Of a stretch of DNA of 64,000 nt, positions 23,463 through 33,957 are shown one piece after another. The notes under the pieces were generated by a model. The model was not told the DNA's origin. It made no database searches and saw only the letters and a list, made by a program, of their open reading frames with translations. The position numbers were made by a program, and so were the translations under genes. Source of the DNA: an uncultured Collinsella sp. (GTDB taxonomy: Bacteria > Actinomycetota > Coriobacteriia > Coriobacteriales > Coriobacteriaceae); NCBI GenBank assembly GCA_934668875.1, contig CAKUON010000001.1, positions 242,369 to 306,368 of the forward strand, written 5' to 3'. Numbering within the stretch: the stretch's first letter is position 1; every line of letters begins with the position of its first letter.

Positions 23463-24554
23463 TTACGCCTCGCCTCCCTTCTTGGAATCCTTGCGCGTAC
23501 GGGACGTCTCAGGAGCGTTCTTGAGGAACTCGGGGTCACCGGAGTAGTGGCACGCAGAGTAGTGACCAGACTCGGTGACAACGCGCTCGGGGCGCTGCTT
23601 GCGGCACTTGTCCGTCGCATAGGGGCAGCGAGGAGAGAAGACGCAACCCTCAGGCAGGTTCATGAGCGAAGGCGGGTTGCCGTGAATCGGCGTAAGCGGC
23701 TTCTTCTCCTCGATGGCCTGCTCCGGAATGGAACGAATAAGACCCCAGGTGTAGGGATGGCGGCTCTCGTAGAAGATTTCCTCAGCAGTACCGAACTCGA
23801 CGGGACGGCCGGCATACATAACCATGATCTTATCGGCCATATCGGCGACAACACCCAGGTCGTGAGTGATCATGATGATGGCGTTGCCGTTCTTCTCCTG
23901 CATCTCCTGCATAAGCTCAATAATCTGAGCCTGGATGGTAACGTCCAGAGCAGTCGTGGGCTCGTCGGCAATCAGAATATCGGGGTCGCAGGCAAGAGCC
24001 ATGGCGATCATGACGCGCTGACGCATACCGCCGGAGAACTGGTGCGGATACTCGTTGACGCGCTTCTCGGGCTCGGGAATACCGACGAGGTCCAAAAGCT
24101 CGGTGGCGCGCTTGAGCGCCTCCTGCTTGGAGTAACCACGGTGCAGACGAAGGCCCTCGCCCACCTGCTTGCCGATCTTGTAGACCGGGTTCAGGGAGGT
24201 CATAGGATCCTGGAAGATCATCGCGATATCGTTACCGCGAATGTGCTGCATCTCCTCCTCGGTCATCTCGAGGATTGAACGACCGCGATAGCGAACGTCA
24301 CCGCCCTCAATCTTTCCCGGAGGCATCGAGATAAGGCCCATGATGGTCATGGCAGTCACGGACTTACCGGAACCGGACTCGCCGACGACGCCCAGGGTCT
24401 CGCCACGATCGAGCGTGTAGGACACACCGTCGACAGCGCGAACGACGCCATCCTCGGTGTGGAAATACATCTTAAGGTCATCGACCTCGAGCAGATGCTG
24501 GCCCTCGGGAACCGGCTGGTCCTTCAGGTCCACATAGTTCTTGTTCTTCTTCAT
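23463..24554 (-). CDS. oppD: Oligopeptide ABC transporter ATP-binding protein (OppD-like)
   Basis: A 363-residue ABC ATPase. Walker [17 protein letters not shown]-loop [12 protein letters not shown], signature [14 protein letters not shown], Walker [14 protein letters not shown]-loop MITHDLG. The C-terminal [15 protein letters not shown] motif marks the Opp/Dpp subfamily. It is coupled to oppC (three bases between) and to oppF (adjacent). Confidence 0.93.
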   Translation of the reverse strand: MKKNKNYVDLKDQPVPEGQHLLEVDDLKMYFHTEDGVVRAVDGVSYTLDRGETLGVVGESGSGKSVTAMTIMGLISMPPGKIEGGDVRYRGRSILEMTEEEMQHIRGNDIAMIFQDPMTSLNPVYKIGKQVGEGLRLHRGYSKQEALKRATELLDLVGIPEPEKRVNEYPHQFSGGMRQRVMIAMALACDPDILIADEPTTALDVTIQAQIIELMQEMQEKNGNAIIMITHDLGVVADMADKIMVMYAGRPVEFGTAEEIFYESRHPYTWGLIRSIPEQAIEEKKPLTPIHGNPPSLMNLPEGCVFSPRCPYATDKCRKQRPERVVTESGHYSACHYSGDPEFLKNAPETSRTRKDSKKGGEA

Positions 24555-24556
24555 CC

Positions 24557-25492
24557 TTATGCGTCCTTCATCTTGACGTCGAGGGCGTCGCGCAGTCCGT
24601 CACCAAGCAGGGTGAAGGCGAGCACCGTCGAGAGAATTGCCAGACCGGGCATGATCATCATCCAGGGAGCGGTCAGAAGATACTGCTGGCCGTCCTGAAT
24701 CATGGAGCCCCACGAAGGCGTAGGCGGGATAACGCCCATGCCGAGGAAGGACAGAGCGGACTCGGTCAAAATAGCACCACCAATATTCATGGTCGCGTAG
24801 ACCACGATGGAAGCAACGGAGTTCGGGAAGATGTGACGCATAACGATACGGGCATCGGATGCACCCATAGCGCGAGCGGCATCAACATAGTCGTTCTCTT
24901 TGACCGTCAGGATCGCGGACCGGAAGACACGCGCAATCGAAGGCCAGCCGAGGATACCAATGGCGATAAAGACGTTCTGGAGGCCACGGCCGATAACGGC
25001 GATCATAGCGACAACGAACAGCACGTACGGAAACGCAAGGAAGATATCCGCGCAGCGCATGATGATCGTATCCCAAATGCCGCCATAGAAACCGGCGAGG
25101 GCGCCCATGACCAGACCGATCACCGTGGAGATGGCAGTGGCCATGATGCCGACGGAAAGCGAAACGCGTGCACCGTAGATAACGCGGACGAGAATATCGC
25201 GACCAAGGGAGTCGGTACCAAACGGGTGATCGGCACACGGAGCCAGCAGCGAAGTCTCGGCCATGGTAGTCGAATCGGAAGCCGTCGGCGAACCGAGCCA
25301 GGGCTTAGCCCACAGATCGGCGGTCAGAGCAACCACAACGACGATGATAATCCAGCAGACACCGATAACGGCGAGCTTGTTCTTACGAAGACGCTTAAAA
25401 GCGTCGCCCCACAGCGTGCGGGACTTGGCGGGAGCAGATGCGGCCTTGGTGGCGGTAGCCTGCTCCTGAGACTGAGAATCAGTTTCCTGCAT
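24557..25492 (-). CDS. oppC: Oligopeptide ABC transporter permease (OppC-like)
   Basis: A 311-residue inner-membrane permease with a long hydrophilic N-terminus, then six membrane helices. The family EAA loop is DYVDAARAMGASDARIVMRHIFPN; HPFGTDSLGRDILVRVIYGARVSL is the OppC-type block before it. ATG follows GGGAGGTACGTCTC. It forms the translocation pore with OppB. Confidence 0.92.
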   Translation of the reverse strand: MQETDSQSQEQATATKAASAPAKSRTLWGDAFKRLRKNKLAVIGVCWIIIVVVVALTADLWAKPWLGSPTASDSTTMAETSLLAPCADHPFGTDSLGRDILVRVIYGARVSLSVGIMATAISTVIGLVMGALAGFYGGIWDTIIMRCADIFLAFPYVLFVVAMIAVIGRGLQNVFIAIGILGWPSIARVFRSAILTVKENDYVDAARAMGASDARIVMRHIFPNSVASIVVYATMNIGGAILTESALSFLGMGVIPPTPSWGSMIQDGQQYLLTAPWMMIMPGLAILSTVLAFTLLGDGLRDALDVKMKDA

Positions 25493-25506
25493 GAGACGTA
25501 CCTCCC

Positions 25507-26544
25507 TTAGGCCTTATCCGACGGACCGCCAAGGCGGATACGCGGGTCGAGGAATGCATAGCTAATGTCGACGAGCAGGTTGATCACCATGACGACGACG
25601 ACGATGAGCGTAACGCCGCCCATAACGATGGGCCAGTCGCGCATGCTAATGGCGCGATAGACCTCATAGCCGATACCGGGCCAGTTAAAGACCGTCTCGG
25701 TCAGGATGGCGCCCGAAAGCATACCGCCAAAGTCGACACCAATATAGGTAACGACAGGGATGAGTGCATTCTTAAGCGCATGCTTGATGATGATCGCGCG
25801 ATTGGAGAGGCCCTTGGCCTTTGCCGTACGGATGTAATCCTGGTTCATGACATCGAGCAACTGCGAGCGCATAATGCGGGCAGCATAGGCGGTCGAAACC
25901 GAAGCAAGCGTGATGGTCGGAAGCACATAGTGCATCCAATCCTGATACTGAGAGCTAGCACCGCCGGCACCCGAAATCGGCATGGAGAATGCGCCGCCGG
26001 TGGCATCCTTGAGGATGACGCCAAAGAACAGCTGCAGCAGCATACCGAGCCAGAAAGCAGGAACGGCAACGAGGATCGACGTGGTCAGCGTTACCAAAAT
26101 ATCCCAGAAGGAGTAACGCTTTACCGCCGAAATGATACCCGCACCGATACCCATGATTGCCTCGAGCACGATGGCGCACGCGGCAAGTTTGACCGTATAC
26201 GGATACTTTTGGGCAAAGATATCCGTAACCGGCAGCTTGCGCTGATACGAATTGCCCAAATCGCCATGAAGCAGGCCGTTCATGTAATACACGTAACGGT
26301 CCACGAGCGACGTTTGAACGGGATCGCCGTTCTCGTCAAGGATCGCGTTGCCGTCCTCGTCCGACTGGACCAGGTGATAGCGCACGCGAAGCTGAAGCTC
26401 CACCTCGGGGGACAGAGCCTTGTCTCCACCGATCAGCTTGATCGGGTCTCCCGGCACGATATTCTGGAGGGCGAACAGAATCAGCGTAACGCCCAAAAAT
26501 ACCGGGATGAACTGAAGCACACGTTTAACGATGTACTTACCCAT
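25507..26544 (-). CDS. oppB: Oligopeptide ABC transporter permease (OppB-like)
   Basis: A 345-residue permease. The first helix follows the typical MGKYIVKRVLQFIPVFLGVTLILF; the EAA loop is DYIRTAKAKGLSNRAIIIKHALKNALIPVVTYIG. A periplasmic stretch (35-110) is longer than in E. coli OppB. It is 31 bases after a hairpin that separates it from oppA, and 14 bases before oppC. Confidence 0.92.
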   Translation of the reverse strand: MGKYIVKRVLQFIPVFLGVTLILFALQNIVPGDPIKLIGGDKALSPEVELQLRVRYHLVQSDEDGNAILDENGDPVQTSLVDRYVYYMNGLLHGDLGNSYQRKLPVTDIFAQKYPYTVKLAACAIVLEAIMGIGAGIISAVKRYSFWDILVTLTTSILVAVPAFWLGMLLQLFFGVILKDATGGAFSMPISGAGGASSQYQDWMHYVLPTITLASVSTAYAARIMRSQLLDVMNQDYIRTAKAKGLSNRAIIIKHALKNALIPVVTYIGVDFGGMLSGAILTETVFNWPGIGYEVYRAISMRDWPIVMGGVTLIVVVVMVINLLVDISYAFLDPRIRLGGPSDKA

Positions 26545-26574
26545 ACCACTCCCCTATCTAGGGATTAACCTAAA

Positions 26575-26604
26575 TGGGATGCCGATCGCCAGACCGGCAT
26601 CCCA
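26575..26604 (-). terminator. Intercistronic hairpin between oppA and oppB
   Basis: TGGGATGCCG (26575-26584) with CGGCATCCCA (26595-26604), ten perfect pairs. Only a short T stretch follows, so it is likely a partial terminator or 3' stabiliser that keeps the binding protein in excess. Confidence 0.6.
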
Positions 26605-26700
26605 AAATTACCATCAGCCAGTTTACCCCAGGTTAGGGGGAACTGTATGTTTCCCATGAGGTCTACGTAAATACTTGACCCTCACGGAAGCTGCAAACTC

Positions 26701-28377
26701 TTAGGCGAGTTCAGCGGTACCCAGCTCGGCGTGCTTCTGCGGATCAACATAGAGGTGCTTGATGCGGTCGGAACCAGCGAGGGTGTGCGTGTAGAACATC
26801 AGCGGAATAACCGGGCTGTCGGCAGCGACCATGGCGTCGGCCTCCTGCATCTTCGCGATACGCTCTTCGTCGTCAACCGTGGTACGAGCCTCGTCGACCT
26901 TGGCATCGAACTCGGGGTTGTTGTAACCGGAACGGTTGTCGCCACCGAGGGAGTCGGAGTGGAACAGCGGATACAGGAAGTTGTCCATAATCGGGTAATC
27001 GGCGATCCAGCCCAGACGACCAAACTGGTAGTTGAAGTTCTGATACTGTTCGAGCAGGGCAGACCACTCGGGGGTATCGGAGACGGCGTTGACGCCCACC
27101 TTGGCGAGGTCGCCGATGATGGACTCCATGATCTCCTTGTGGCCACCGTCCTGGTTGTAGGACAGAGTCACGTTAATGCCACGGTCACCGTTGGCGTCGG
27201 CAGGAGCAACCTTGTCGAGGTACTCGTTGGCCTTGTCGACGTCATAGGCGCAGAACTCCCATGCGCCCTCCTTGTAGCCATCGATGCCCGGAGGAACGAT
27301 ACCGTCGGCGGGAGTACGGGTGCCCTTGAAGATGGTCTTGCAGATGGCCTCGCGGTTGATGGCCAGGGAGATGCCCCTGCGCAGGTCGGCGTTGTTGAAC
27401 GGCTCGGCCGTGGTGTTGCAAGTCAGATAGTACGTGGAAGGCTCAGCGCCGAGCAGCATACGCTGACCGTCGCTCATGGTGTAGCCATCCTTGGACTCGC
27501 CACGGTCCTTCTTGGCGGCATCGATCTGAGCAACGGGAACGTCGCAGACGTCGAGGTTACCGGCCTGGAACTCCTTGTAAGCAGTCTCCATGTCCTTGAT
27601 GACCTGGAAGTGAACGCCGTCGATCTTGGCCTTGTCGCCATAGTAATCGTCGAACTTCTTGAGGTTGATCTCCTGACCATCCTCCCACTTGCCGTCCATC
27701 ATGAACGGGCCGTTACCAATCGGGGCAAGGTAGAAGCTCTTGGCATCGGACTCGGCGCACTCGGGAACCGGGGCCAGAGCCGGGTGGGTGGCGACGAAGG
27801 GGAAGTCGGCGTAGGCGGAAGTCAGCTTGACGACGAGGGTCTCATCGTCGGGGCAGGTGACACCGGTGAGCTCGGTAGCGTTACCGGCAAGCAGATCGTC
27901 ATAGCCCTCGACCATGGAAAGGTGATAAGCGACCTCGGAAGGACCATACTCGGTAGCGATAGCCGACTTGGTGTTGACCAAGCGCTCCCAACCGAACTTG
28001 AAGGACTTGGAGGTAACGTCGTCACCGTTGTGGAACTTAGCCTTCTTGATCTTGAAGGTGAACTCGGTGGCGTCGTCGTTAGCCTCAAAGGACTCGCAGG
28101 CCAGCGGAACGATCTCGCCCTTCTCGGCGTCGTAAGAGGTCAGAGGGTCGAAGAGCTGGTACTCGACCTGAGTGCCCTGGTCCTCCTGGACGTTGTAGGG
28201 GTCGATGCAGACCGGGTTGTTGATGTAGAAGTTCAGCGTCGAACCGGACTCAGAACCGGAAGCGTCGCCACCCTTCTTGCCGCACGCGGCAAGAAAAGCC
28301 ATGGAGCTCGCAGCGAGGGTGCCGCCAACAAAGGCGCGACGACCCATAACGGGCTGGTGGAACATAGAATCAGCCAT
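26701..28377 (-). CDS. oppA: Oligopeptide-binding lipoprotein (OppA-like, SBP_bac_5)
   Basis: A 558-residue solute-binding protein anchored outside the membrane. The signal peptide has a twin-arginine pair (MGRRAFVGG), a hydrophobic stretch and the lipobox LAAC. The mature part is family 5: [44 protein letters not shown] and the C-terminal [18 protein letters not shown] 28377 follows AAGGAGGATGGC. It heads the oppABCDF operon. Peptide is the likely ligand, but family 5 proteins also bind nickel or sugars. Confidence 0.92.
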   Translation of the reverse strand: MADSMFHQPVMGRRAFVGGTLAASSMAFLAACGKKGGDASGSESGSTLNFYINNPVCIDPYNVQEDQGTQVEYQLFDPLTSYDAEKGEIVPLACESFEANDDATEFTFKIKKAKFHNGDDVTSKSFKFGWERLVNTKSAIATEYGPSEVAYHLSMVEGYDDLLAGNATELTGVTCPDDETLVVKLTSAYADFPFVATHPALAPVPECAESDAKSFYLAPIGNGPFMMDGKWEDGQEINLKKFDDYYGDKAKIDGVHFQVIKDMETAYKEFQAGNLDVCDVPVAQIDAAKKDRGESKDGYTMSDGQRMLLGAEPSTYYLTCNTTAEPFNNADLRRGISLAINREAICKTIFKGTRTPADGIVPPGIDGYKEGAWEFCAYDVDKANEYLDKVAPADANGDRGINVTLSYNQDGGHKEIMESIIGDLAKVGVNAVSDTPEWSALLEQYQNFNYQFGRLGWIADYPIMDNFLYPLFHSDSLGGDNRSGYNNPEFDAKVDEARTTVDDEERIAKMQEADAMVAADSPVIPLMFYTHTLAGSDRIKHLYVDPQKHAELGTAELA

Positions 28378-28611
28378 GCCATCCTCCTTATGAGATAGGA
28401 CAAAGTAAGTTCGGCCAGGCATATATCGAGACAACCCGATCCGAACCGTAAAAACGCCGCCCACTGCTATGGCTGGCTATGCAATGCGGGCCAACGTTTC
28501 CCAATACAGTAGCGCACTTTATGCAAAAAAATCCCCTGATTCCGGTTAACGGTCGAGAATTTCTTTAGTTGGGCGCAGTATGTGGGGATATTTTGACCCT
28601 GTTACAGGAAT

Positions 28612-28646
28612 GTAAACAAAAAGGGTCCCGAACTTGCGGAACCCCT
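28612..28646 (-). terminator. Terminator of secG
   Basis: Minus-strand hairpin GGGGTTCCG/CGGGACCC with a six-base loop and a TTTTTGTTT tail, about 25 bases after the secG stop. Confidence 0.85.
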
Positions 28647-28669
28647 CTAAAGCGTATATGCGCGGAAAC

Positions 28670-28924
28670 TTAGTAGCCCACGATACCCTGCGGGAAAAAG
28701 AACATGCACAGGACGACACACACGGCAAACACCACGGCCATGATAACAGTCAAGCGGTCGAGGTTCTGCTCCATGACACCCGTGGCGGAGCTGGAGTTAT
28801 ACAAAGAGCTGGCAATCATATCCGAAACGCCAGTGCCCTTACCTGAGTGCATAAGGACAAGAATCGTCAGCGCCACAGCAGAGACGGCCCAAACGACGAA
28901 CAGAAGAATCTGGAACGGACCCAT
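28670..28924 (-). CDS. secG: Preprotein translocase subunit SecG
   Basis: An 84-residue membrane protein of the SecYEG channel. Two helices (about 5-23 and 59-78) flank the SecG loop LMHSGKGTGVSDMIASSLYNSS. ATG follows AAGGAGCTTATCT. It follows the glycolytic genes, a common place for secG. Confidence 0.93.
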   Translation of the reverse strand: MGPFQILLFVVWAVSAVALTILVLMHSGKGTGVSDMIASSLYNSSSATGVMEQNLDRLTVIMAVVFAVCVVLCMFFFPQGIVGY

Positions 28925-29023
28925 AGATAAGCTCCTTAATAGAACAGTTCAAACTCCAGTACTGTACCACAATCCCCCGCTCTCCCCTACCTGCCACTCA
29001 AGGACGGGGTGGAAATGGCAGAA

Positions 29024-29063
29024 ATACCAAAAAGGGGGTTGTCCGGTTGTGGACAACCCCCTT
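29024..29063 (-). terminator. Terminator of gpmI
   Basis: AAGGGGGTTGTCC (29032-29044) and its perfect complement at 29051-29063, with a TTTTTGG tail on the minus strand. A second AT-rich hairpin (TAGAAAAC/GTTTTCTA, near 29066-29088) lies just before it. Confidence 0.92.
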
Positions 29064-29088
29064 ACTAGAAAACGGTATTTGTTTTCTA

Positions 29089-30642
29089 CTAGGCCTCTGC
29101 GGCGAGCACGCGGCCCGTCATCTCGGCAGAAGGCTCAAGACCAGCCATGGTGAGCATAGTCGGGGCGATATCGGAGAGACGACCGTCCTCGATACCGGTG
29201 AGCTGGGCCTTCTCATCAACGATGATGAACGGCACACGGTTGGTGGTGTGAGCCGTGAACGGGTGCATGGAACCGTCGGCAGCGACGTCAAACATGTGGT
29301 CGGCGTTACCGTGGTCGGCGGTGATCAGCGCAAAGCCGCCCTTGGCGAGAATCGCCGGGACAACCTTGGAGAGAGCCTCGTCAACAGCCTCAACAGCCTT
29401 GACGGCAGCGTCGAAAACGCCGGTGTGGCCAACCATGTCGCAGTTAGCGAAGTTCACGATGTAGAAATCAGCGCGATCCTCGTTGATAGCGGCGACAAGC
29501 TTCTCGGTGACCTCCGGAGCACTCATCTCAGGCTGCAGGTCGTAGGTAGCAACCTTGGGGGAAGCGACGAGCACGCGCTCCTCGCCCTCCTTGGGCTCCT
29601 CGATACCACCGTTGAGGAAGAACGTCACGTGAGCGTACTTCTCGGTCTCGGCGGTGTGCAGCTGCTTCAGGCCATTGGCAGCGATAACGTCGGCCAAAAC
29701 GTTCTCGGGGAACGTCTTGGGGAAGGCGACCTCGACGTCAAACGTCGGATCGTACTCGGTCATCGTGACAAAGTGCGAAAGCTTGATCTGCTCGCGTTCA
29801 AAGCCGTCAAACTCCTTGTCCGTGAACACGCGGGTCATCTGACGGGCGCGGTCGGGACGGAAGTTGAAGAAGATGGCCGCGTCGCCCTCGTGGATGCCCT
29901 CGTTATGGGCAGCGAAGGGCTCGACGAACTCGTCGCCGCGCGGATCCTTCTCGTAGTAGGCCTTGATACCGGCAACGGGATCGGTATCGGCATCGGACGC
30001 GTTGACCATGACGTCGTAGGCGCGCTGGATGCGCTCCCAACGGTTGTCGCGGTCCATGGCCCAATAGCGGCCCGAAACGGTGGCAACGCGAGCATCGCAA
30101 CCGGTCTCCTCGGAGAGCTTGGCCAGGAAGGCGCAGAACTCGCTCATGTAGCCGGCGCCGGACTGCGGGTCAACGTCGCGGCCGTCCATAAAGGCGTGGA
30201 CGCGAACGGTCTTGACGCCGCGCTCGGCAGCCATCTTAACCAGAGCCTCAACGTGGTTCATGTGAGAATGAACGCCGCCAGGGCTCATAAGGCCCATGAG
30301 GTGGAGGGTCTTGCCGTCAGCCTTGACGTCGTCCATAGCCTTGACGAAGACCTCGTTCTTGGCGATGGAGCCGTCCTTGATAGCGTTGTTGATGCGCGAA
30401 AGCTCCTGGAACACGATGCGGCCGGCACCGATGTTGAGGTGGCCCACCTCAGAGTTGCCCATCTGGCCGTCGGGAAGGCCCACGTCCTCGCCCGAAGCAC
30501 CGAGCGTGGTGTGAGGATACTTCTCGTACAGGCTATCAAGGAAGGGCGTCTTGGCAGCGGCGACGGCGTTCTCGCCATCGGCCGGAGCAAGGCCGCAGCC
30601 ATCCATGATGATCAGGAGTGCAGGAAGATGACGCTGTGCCAT
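29089..30642 (-). CDS. gpmI: 2,3-bisphosphoglycerate-independent phosphoglycerate mutase
   Basis: Interconverts 3- and 2-phosphoglycerate in glycolysis with two manganese ions. The 517-residue length is normal. The first metal block is IIMDGCGLAPADGENAV; the phosphoserine nucleophile is in MGNSEVGHLNIGAGR; VHSHMNH, GRDVDPQSG and the late ALITADHGNADHM complete the site. It starts five bases after the tpiA stop. Confidence 0.97.
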   Translation of the reverse strand: MAQRHLPALLIIMDGCGLAPADGENAVAAAKTPFLDSLYEKYPHTTLGASGEDVGLPDGQMGNSEVGHLNIGAGRIVFQELSRINNAIKDGSIAKNEVFVKAMDDVKADGKTLHLMGLMSPGGVHSHMNHVEALVKMAAERGVKTVRVHAFMDGRDVDPQSGAGYMSEFCAFLAKLSEETGCDARVATVSGRYWAMDRDNRWERIQRAYDVMVNASDADTDPVAGIKAYYEKDPRGDEFVEPFAAHNEGIHEGDAAIFFNFRPDRARQMTRVFTDKEFDGFEREQIKLSHFVTMTEYDPTFDVEVAFPKTFPENVLADVIAANGLKQLHTAETEKYAHVTFFLNGGIEEPKEGEERVLVASPKVATYDLQPEMSAPEVTEKLVAAINEDRADFYIVNFANCDMVGHTGVFDAAVKAVEAVDEALSKVVPAILAKGGFALITADHGNADHMFDVAADGSMHPFTAHTTNRVPFIIVDEKAQLTGIEDGRLSDIAPTMLTMAGLEPSAEMTGRVLAAEA

Positions 30643-30647
30643 ATGTC

Positions 30648-31415
30648 CTACTCGCCTGCCTTGACAACCATAGAGGCGAAGTCGGCAGCCTTGAGCGACG
30701 CGCCGCCCACGAGGGCACCGTCGACGTCGGGCTTGGCGACGAGCTCGGCGATGTTGCCGGGCTTGGCGGAGCCACCGTACAGCACGCGGATGCCGTCGGC
30801 GAGCTCCTCGCCGAACATCTCCTTGAGGGTCTCGCGGATAGCGCCGCAGACCTCCTGAGCGTCCTCGGCGGTAGCGGTCTTGCCGGTACCGATGGCCCAG
30901 ATGGGCTCGTAGGCGACGACAACCTGCTTGGGGCAGGTGATCTCGAGACCCTCGAGACCAGCCTTGACCTGGTTCACGACGTGCTCGACATAGGTGCCGG
31001 CCTCGCGGACCTCAAGGGACTCACCGCAGCAGAAGACGGGAACAAGACCGGCGGCAACGAGGGCCTTGGCCTTCTTATTCTGATCCTCGTCGGTCTCGTG
31101 GAAGTAGTCACGACGCTCGGAGTGACCGATGATGCAGTAGGTGCAGCCAGCGGACTTGAGCATGTCGCAAGAGGACTCACCGGTGAAGGCACCCTTGGCC
31201 TCCCAGTACACGTTTTGCGCACCGAGGGCGATGGGAGCAGCCTGAATGCGGTCATGAACCGTGGTGATGTCGATGGTCGGAGGGCAGACGAGCACCTCGA
31301 CGCCAGCCGGAACCTCGGGCAGAGCCTGGGCCAGCTCGTCGGCGAGCTTGGCAGCCTCGGCGACGTCGTTGTTCATCTTCCAGTTACCAGCGATAAGAAG
31401 GGTGCGATTAGGCAT
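30648..31415 (-). CDS. tpiA: Triosephosphate isomerase
   Basis: Interconverts dihydroxyacetone phosphate and glyceraldehyde 3-phosphate. A 255-residue barrel with AGNWKMN (Lys), IIGHSERRDYF (His) and VVAYEPIWAIGTGKTAT (Glu), then the phosphate loop LYGGSAKPGN. ATG 31415 overlaps the last eight bases of pgk, so the two are coupled. Glycolysis enzyme in the gap-pgk-tpi-gpm string. Confidence 0.97.
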   Translation of the reverse strand: MPNRTLLIAGNWKMNNDVAEAAKLADELAQALPEVPAGVEVLVCPPTIDITTVHDRIQAAPIALGAQNVYWEAKGAFTGESSCDMLKSAGCTYCIIGHSERRDYFHETDEDQNKKAKALVAAGLVPVFCCGESLEVREAGTYVEHVVNQVKAGLEGLEITCPKQVVVAYEPIWAIGTGKTATAEDAQEVCGAIRETLKEMFGEELADGIRVLYGGSAKPGNIAELVAKPDVDGALVGGASLKAADFASMVVKAGE

Positions 31416-32598
31416 CGAGAAGCGCCTCCACTCCGGGCAGGGCCTTACCCTCGACGAGCTCCATGGAAGCGCCACCACCGGTGGAGATCCAGCTCATCTT
31501 GTCGGCCAGGTTGAACTTGTTGACAGCTGCGACAGAGTCGCCACCGCCGATGATCGAGGTGCAGTCGGCCTCGGCGACAGCCTCGGCGATAGCCTGGGTG
31601 CCGTGAGCGAAGTTGTCGAACTCGAAGACGCCCATGGGGCCATTCCAGAAGACGGTCTTGGCGCCCTTGACGGCCTCGGCGTAGAGCTCCTCGGTCTTGG
31701 GGCCGATGTCCATGCCCTCACGATCGTCGGGGATAGCGTCGGAAGCGACAACCTCGGGGACAGCGTCCTCGCCAAAGTGATCGGCAACACGGTTATCGAT
31801 GGGGAGCAGGATCTTGACGCCCTTCTCCTCGGCCTTCTTGAGCATCTCGCCAGCGCGCTCGACCCAGTCCTCTTCCTTAAGGGACTGACCGACGGTCAGG
31901 CCCTGAGCCAGGAAGAAGGTGTAGGCCATGCCGCCACCGATGATCAGGGTGTCAGCGGAGTCGATGAGGTGATCGAGAACGCCGATCTTGGAGGAAACCT
32001 TGGAGCCACCGACGATAGCGACGAAGGGGCGCTCGGGCTCGGCGAAGATGCCGGTCAGCGTGTCGACCTCCTTCTCGAGCAGGAAGCCGGCGACGGCAGG
32101 CAGGTAAGCGGCGGGGCCCACGACGGAACCCTGGGCGCGGTGAGCGGTGCCGAAGGCATCGAGAACGAAGACGTCACCATAGGAAGCGAGGGTCTTGGCG
32201 ATCTCGGGATCGTTCTTCTTCTCACGCTTGTCGAAACGGACGTTCTCGAGAACCAGGACCTTGCCCGGCTCGACGGCGGCAACAGCCTCAGCAGCCTTCT
32301 CGCCGTAGGTGTCGGCGACAAAGGCAACATCGAGACCAGAGAGCTCAGCGAGCTTCTTGGCGACAGGCTCAAGGGAGAGCTCAGGCTGGAAGCCGGTGCC
32401 CTCGGGACGGCCGAGGTGGCTCATGAGGATGACGCGAGCGTTGTGCTCAACGAGGTAGTTGATGGTGGGCAGGGCAGCCTTGATGCGGGTGGTGTCGCCA
32501 ACGACGCCATCCTTGATAGGCACGTTGAAGTCAACGCGGACGAGAACGCGCTTGCCGTCGACATCGATGTCGCGGACGGTCTTCTTGGTAAAGGCCAT
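31408..32598 (-). CDS. pgk: Phosphoglycerate kinase
   Basis: Makes ATP from 1,3-bisphosphoglycerate. The 396-residue protein has VLVRVDFNVPIKDG, LMSHLGRPEG, the hinge VAIVGGSKVSSKIGVLDHL and the nucleotide site FWNGPMGVFEFDNFAHGT and IIGGGDSVAAV. ATG 32598 follows GAAAGGTAGAAGCAA. A terminator-like hairpin separates it from gapA, so pgk may be expressed partly by read-through. Confidence 0.97.
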   Translation of the reverse strand: MAFTKKTVRDIDVDGKRVLVRVDFNVPIKDGVVGDTTRIKAALPTINYLVEHNARVILMSHLGRPEGTGFQPELSLEPVAKKLAELSGLDVAFVADTYGEKAAEAVAAVEPGKVLVLENVRFDKREKKNDPEIAKTLASYGDVFVLDAFGTAHRAQGSVVGPAAYLPAVAGFLLEKEVDTLTGIFAEPERPFVAIVGGSKVSSKIGVLDHLIDSADTLIIGGGMAYTFFLAQGLTVGQSLKEEDWVERAGEMLKKAEEKGVKILLPIDNRVADHFGEDAVPEVVASDAIPDDREGMDIGPKTEELYAEAVKGAKTVFWNGPMGVFEFDNFAHGTQAIAEAVAEADCTSIIGGGDSVAAVNKFNLADKMSWISTGGGASMELVEGKALPGVEALLDA

Positions 32599-32651
32599 GT
32601 TTGCTTCTACCTTTCGTACGTGTCTGCCTCCCATTACGGCAGACGATTTCC

Positions 32652-32701
32652 TATAAAAAGGGCGCGACCCTAGGGTGTAAGCCCTATGAGGCCGCGCCCT
32701 T
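32652..32701 (-). terminator. Terminator between gapA and pgk
   Basis: AAGGGCGCG (32658-32666) with CGCGCCCTT (32693-32701), an inner TAGGG/CCCTA pairing, and TTTTTATAGG on the minus strand. Confidence 0.8.
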
Positions 32702-32738
32702 CTTTAGACGCTCAACGAGCTATTCGCTAAAAGCTAAA

Positions 32739-33764
32739 TTAAGCAACGAACTTCTCGAAGTACTTGATGGTGCGGACCATCTGAGAGGTGTAGGAGTTCT
32801 CGTTGTCGTACCAAGAGGTGACCTGAACGAGGGTCTGGCCGTTGCCGAGGTCAGAGCACATGGTCTGAGTGGCGTCGAAGATGGAGCCGTGGGTCTCGCC
32901 GATGATGTCGGTGGAGACGATGTCGTCCTCGTTGTAACCGAAGGTCTCGGAGATGGTGGCAGCGTAGGCCTTCATAGCAGCGTTGACCTCGTCGACAGTG
33001 ACCTTCTTGTCAACGACAGCGTAGAGGTTGGTGATGGAGCCGGTCGGCGTCGGGACGCGCTGGGCGGCACCGATGAGCTTACCGTTGAGCTCGGGGAGAA
33101 CCAGGCCGATAGCCTTGGCAGCACCGGTGGTGTTGGGGACGATGTTGACGGCGCAGGCGCGGCTACGACGCTTGTTGCCCTTGCGCTGCGGGCCGTCGAG
33201 CGGCATCTGGTCGCCAGTCCAGGCGTGAATGGTGGTCATGATGCCGGACACGATGGGAGCGAAGTCGTTCAGACCCTTGGCCATCGGGGCGAGGCAGTTG
33301 GTGGTGCAGGAAGCAGCGGAGATGATGTTGTCCTCAGCGGTCAGCGTCTCGTGGTTGACGTTGTACACGATGGTGGGCAGATCGCTGCCGGCCGGAGCGG
33401 AGATGACGACCTTCTTGGCGCCAGCGTTGATGTGGGCCTGAGCCTTAGCCTTGCTGGTGTAGAAGCCGGTGCACTCGAGAACGACGTCGACGTCGAGGTC
33501 GCCCCAAGGCAGGTTGTTGGCGTCGGCCTCCTTGTAGATCTTGATCTCCTTGCCGTCAACGGTGATGGAATCCTCGCCAGCAACGACCTCGTGATCGCGA
33601 GCGTAGTTGCCCTGCGTGGAGTCGTACTTCAGCAGGTAAGCGAGCATATCGGGAGAGGTGAGGTCGTTGATAGCGACAATCTCGGAGCCCTCATGACCGA
33701 ACATCTGACGGAAAGCCAGACGACCGATGCGACCGAAGCCGTTAATAGCAACCTTTACTGCCAT
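32739..33764 (-). CDS. gapA: Glyceraldehyde-3-phosphate dehydrogenase
   Basis: Oxidises glyceraldehyde 3-phosphate with NAD. The 341-residue protein has the Rossmann start [20 protein letters not shown], the catalytic cysteine in [12 protein letters not shown] and the sugar-phosphate loop [12 protein letters not shown]. An acidic residue in the NAD pocket (AINDLTSP) indicates NAD rather than NADP. ATG 33764 follows GAAAGGAGACACA. It is the first glycolytic gene of the string; a perfect AT palindrome lies upstream. Confidence 0.97.
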   Translation of the reverse strand: MAVKVAINGFGRIGRLAFRQMFGHEGSEIVAINDLTSPDMLAYLLKYDSTQGNYARDHEVVAGEDSITVDGKEIKIYKEADANNLPWGDLDVDVVLECTGFYTSKAKAQAHINAGAKKVVISAPAGSDLPTIVYNVNHETLTAEDNIISAASCTTNCLAPMAKGLNDFAPIVSGIMTTIHAWTGDQMPLDGPQRKGNKRRSRACAVNIVPNTTGAAKAIGLVLPELNGKLIGAAQRVPTPTGSITNLYAVVDKKVTVDEVNAAMKAYAATISETFGYNEDDIVSTDIIGETHGSIFDATQTMCSDLGNGQTLVQVTSWYDNENSYTSQMVRTIKYFEKFVA

Positions 33765-33898
33765 TGTGTCTCCTTTCGTAAGGCCCCCGCGAGCTACAGC
33801 GCCCGCCGTTGAGGCCCACAAACTAACCACTCGCCTAATATACCTTTTTTTTGACTTGAATTTCACGAGAATGCTCGAAATTGAAAATCAAATTTACG

Positions 33899-33912
33899 TT
33901 AAAACGTTTTAA
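33899..33912. promoter_or_regulatory. Perfect 14-bp palindrome upstream of gapA
   Basis: TTAAAACGTTTTAA, 135 bases before the gapA start and about 57 upstream of a possible -10 (TATATT at 33837-33842). It resembles LacI-family operators with a central CG. Function is inferred. Confidence 0.4.
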
Positions 33913-33957
33913 AGAATAAAGCAGCAGCTAAATCCGTATATAAGTCAATATTTTAAA

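Noticed and set aside
22224..24278. 684-codon plus-strand frame opposite oppF and oppD
   Set aside because: Runs antisense to two intact ABC ATPase genes and across the IS right end. Low-complexity, Arg/Leu/Gly-rich product typical of GC-rich shadow frames.
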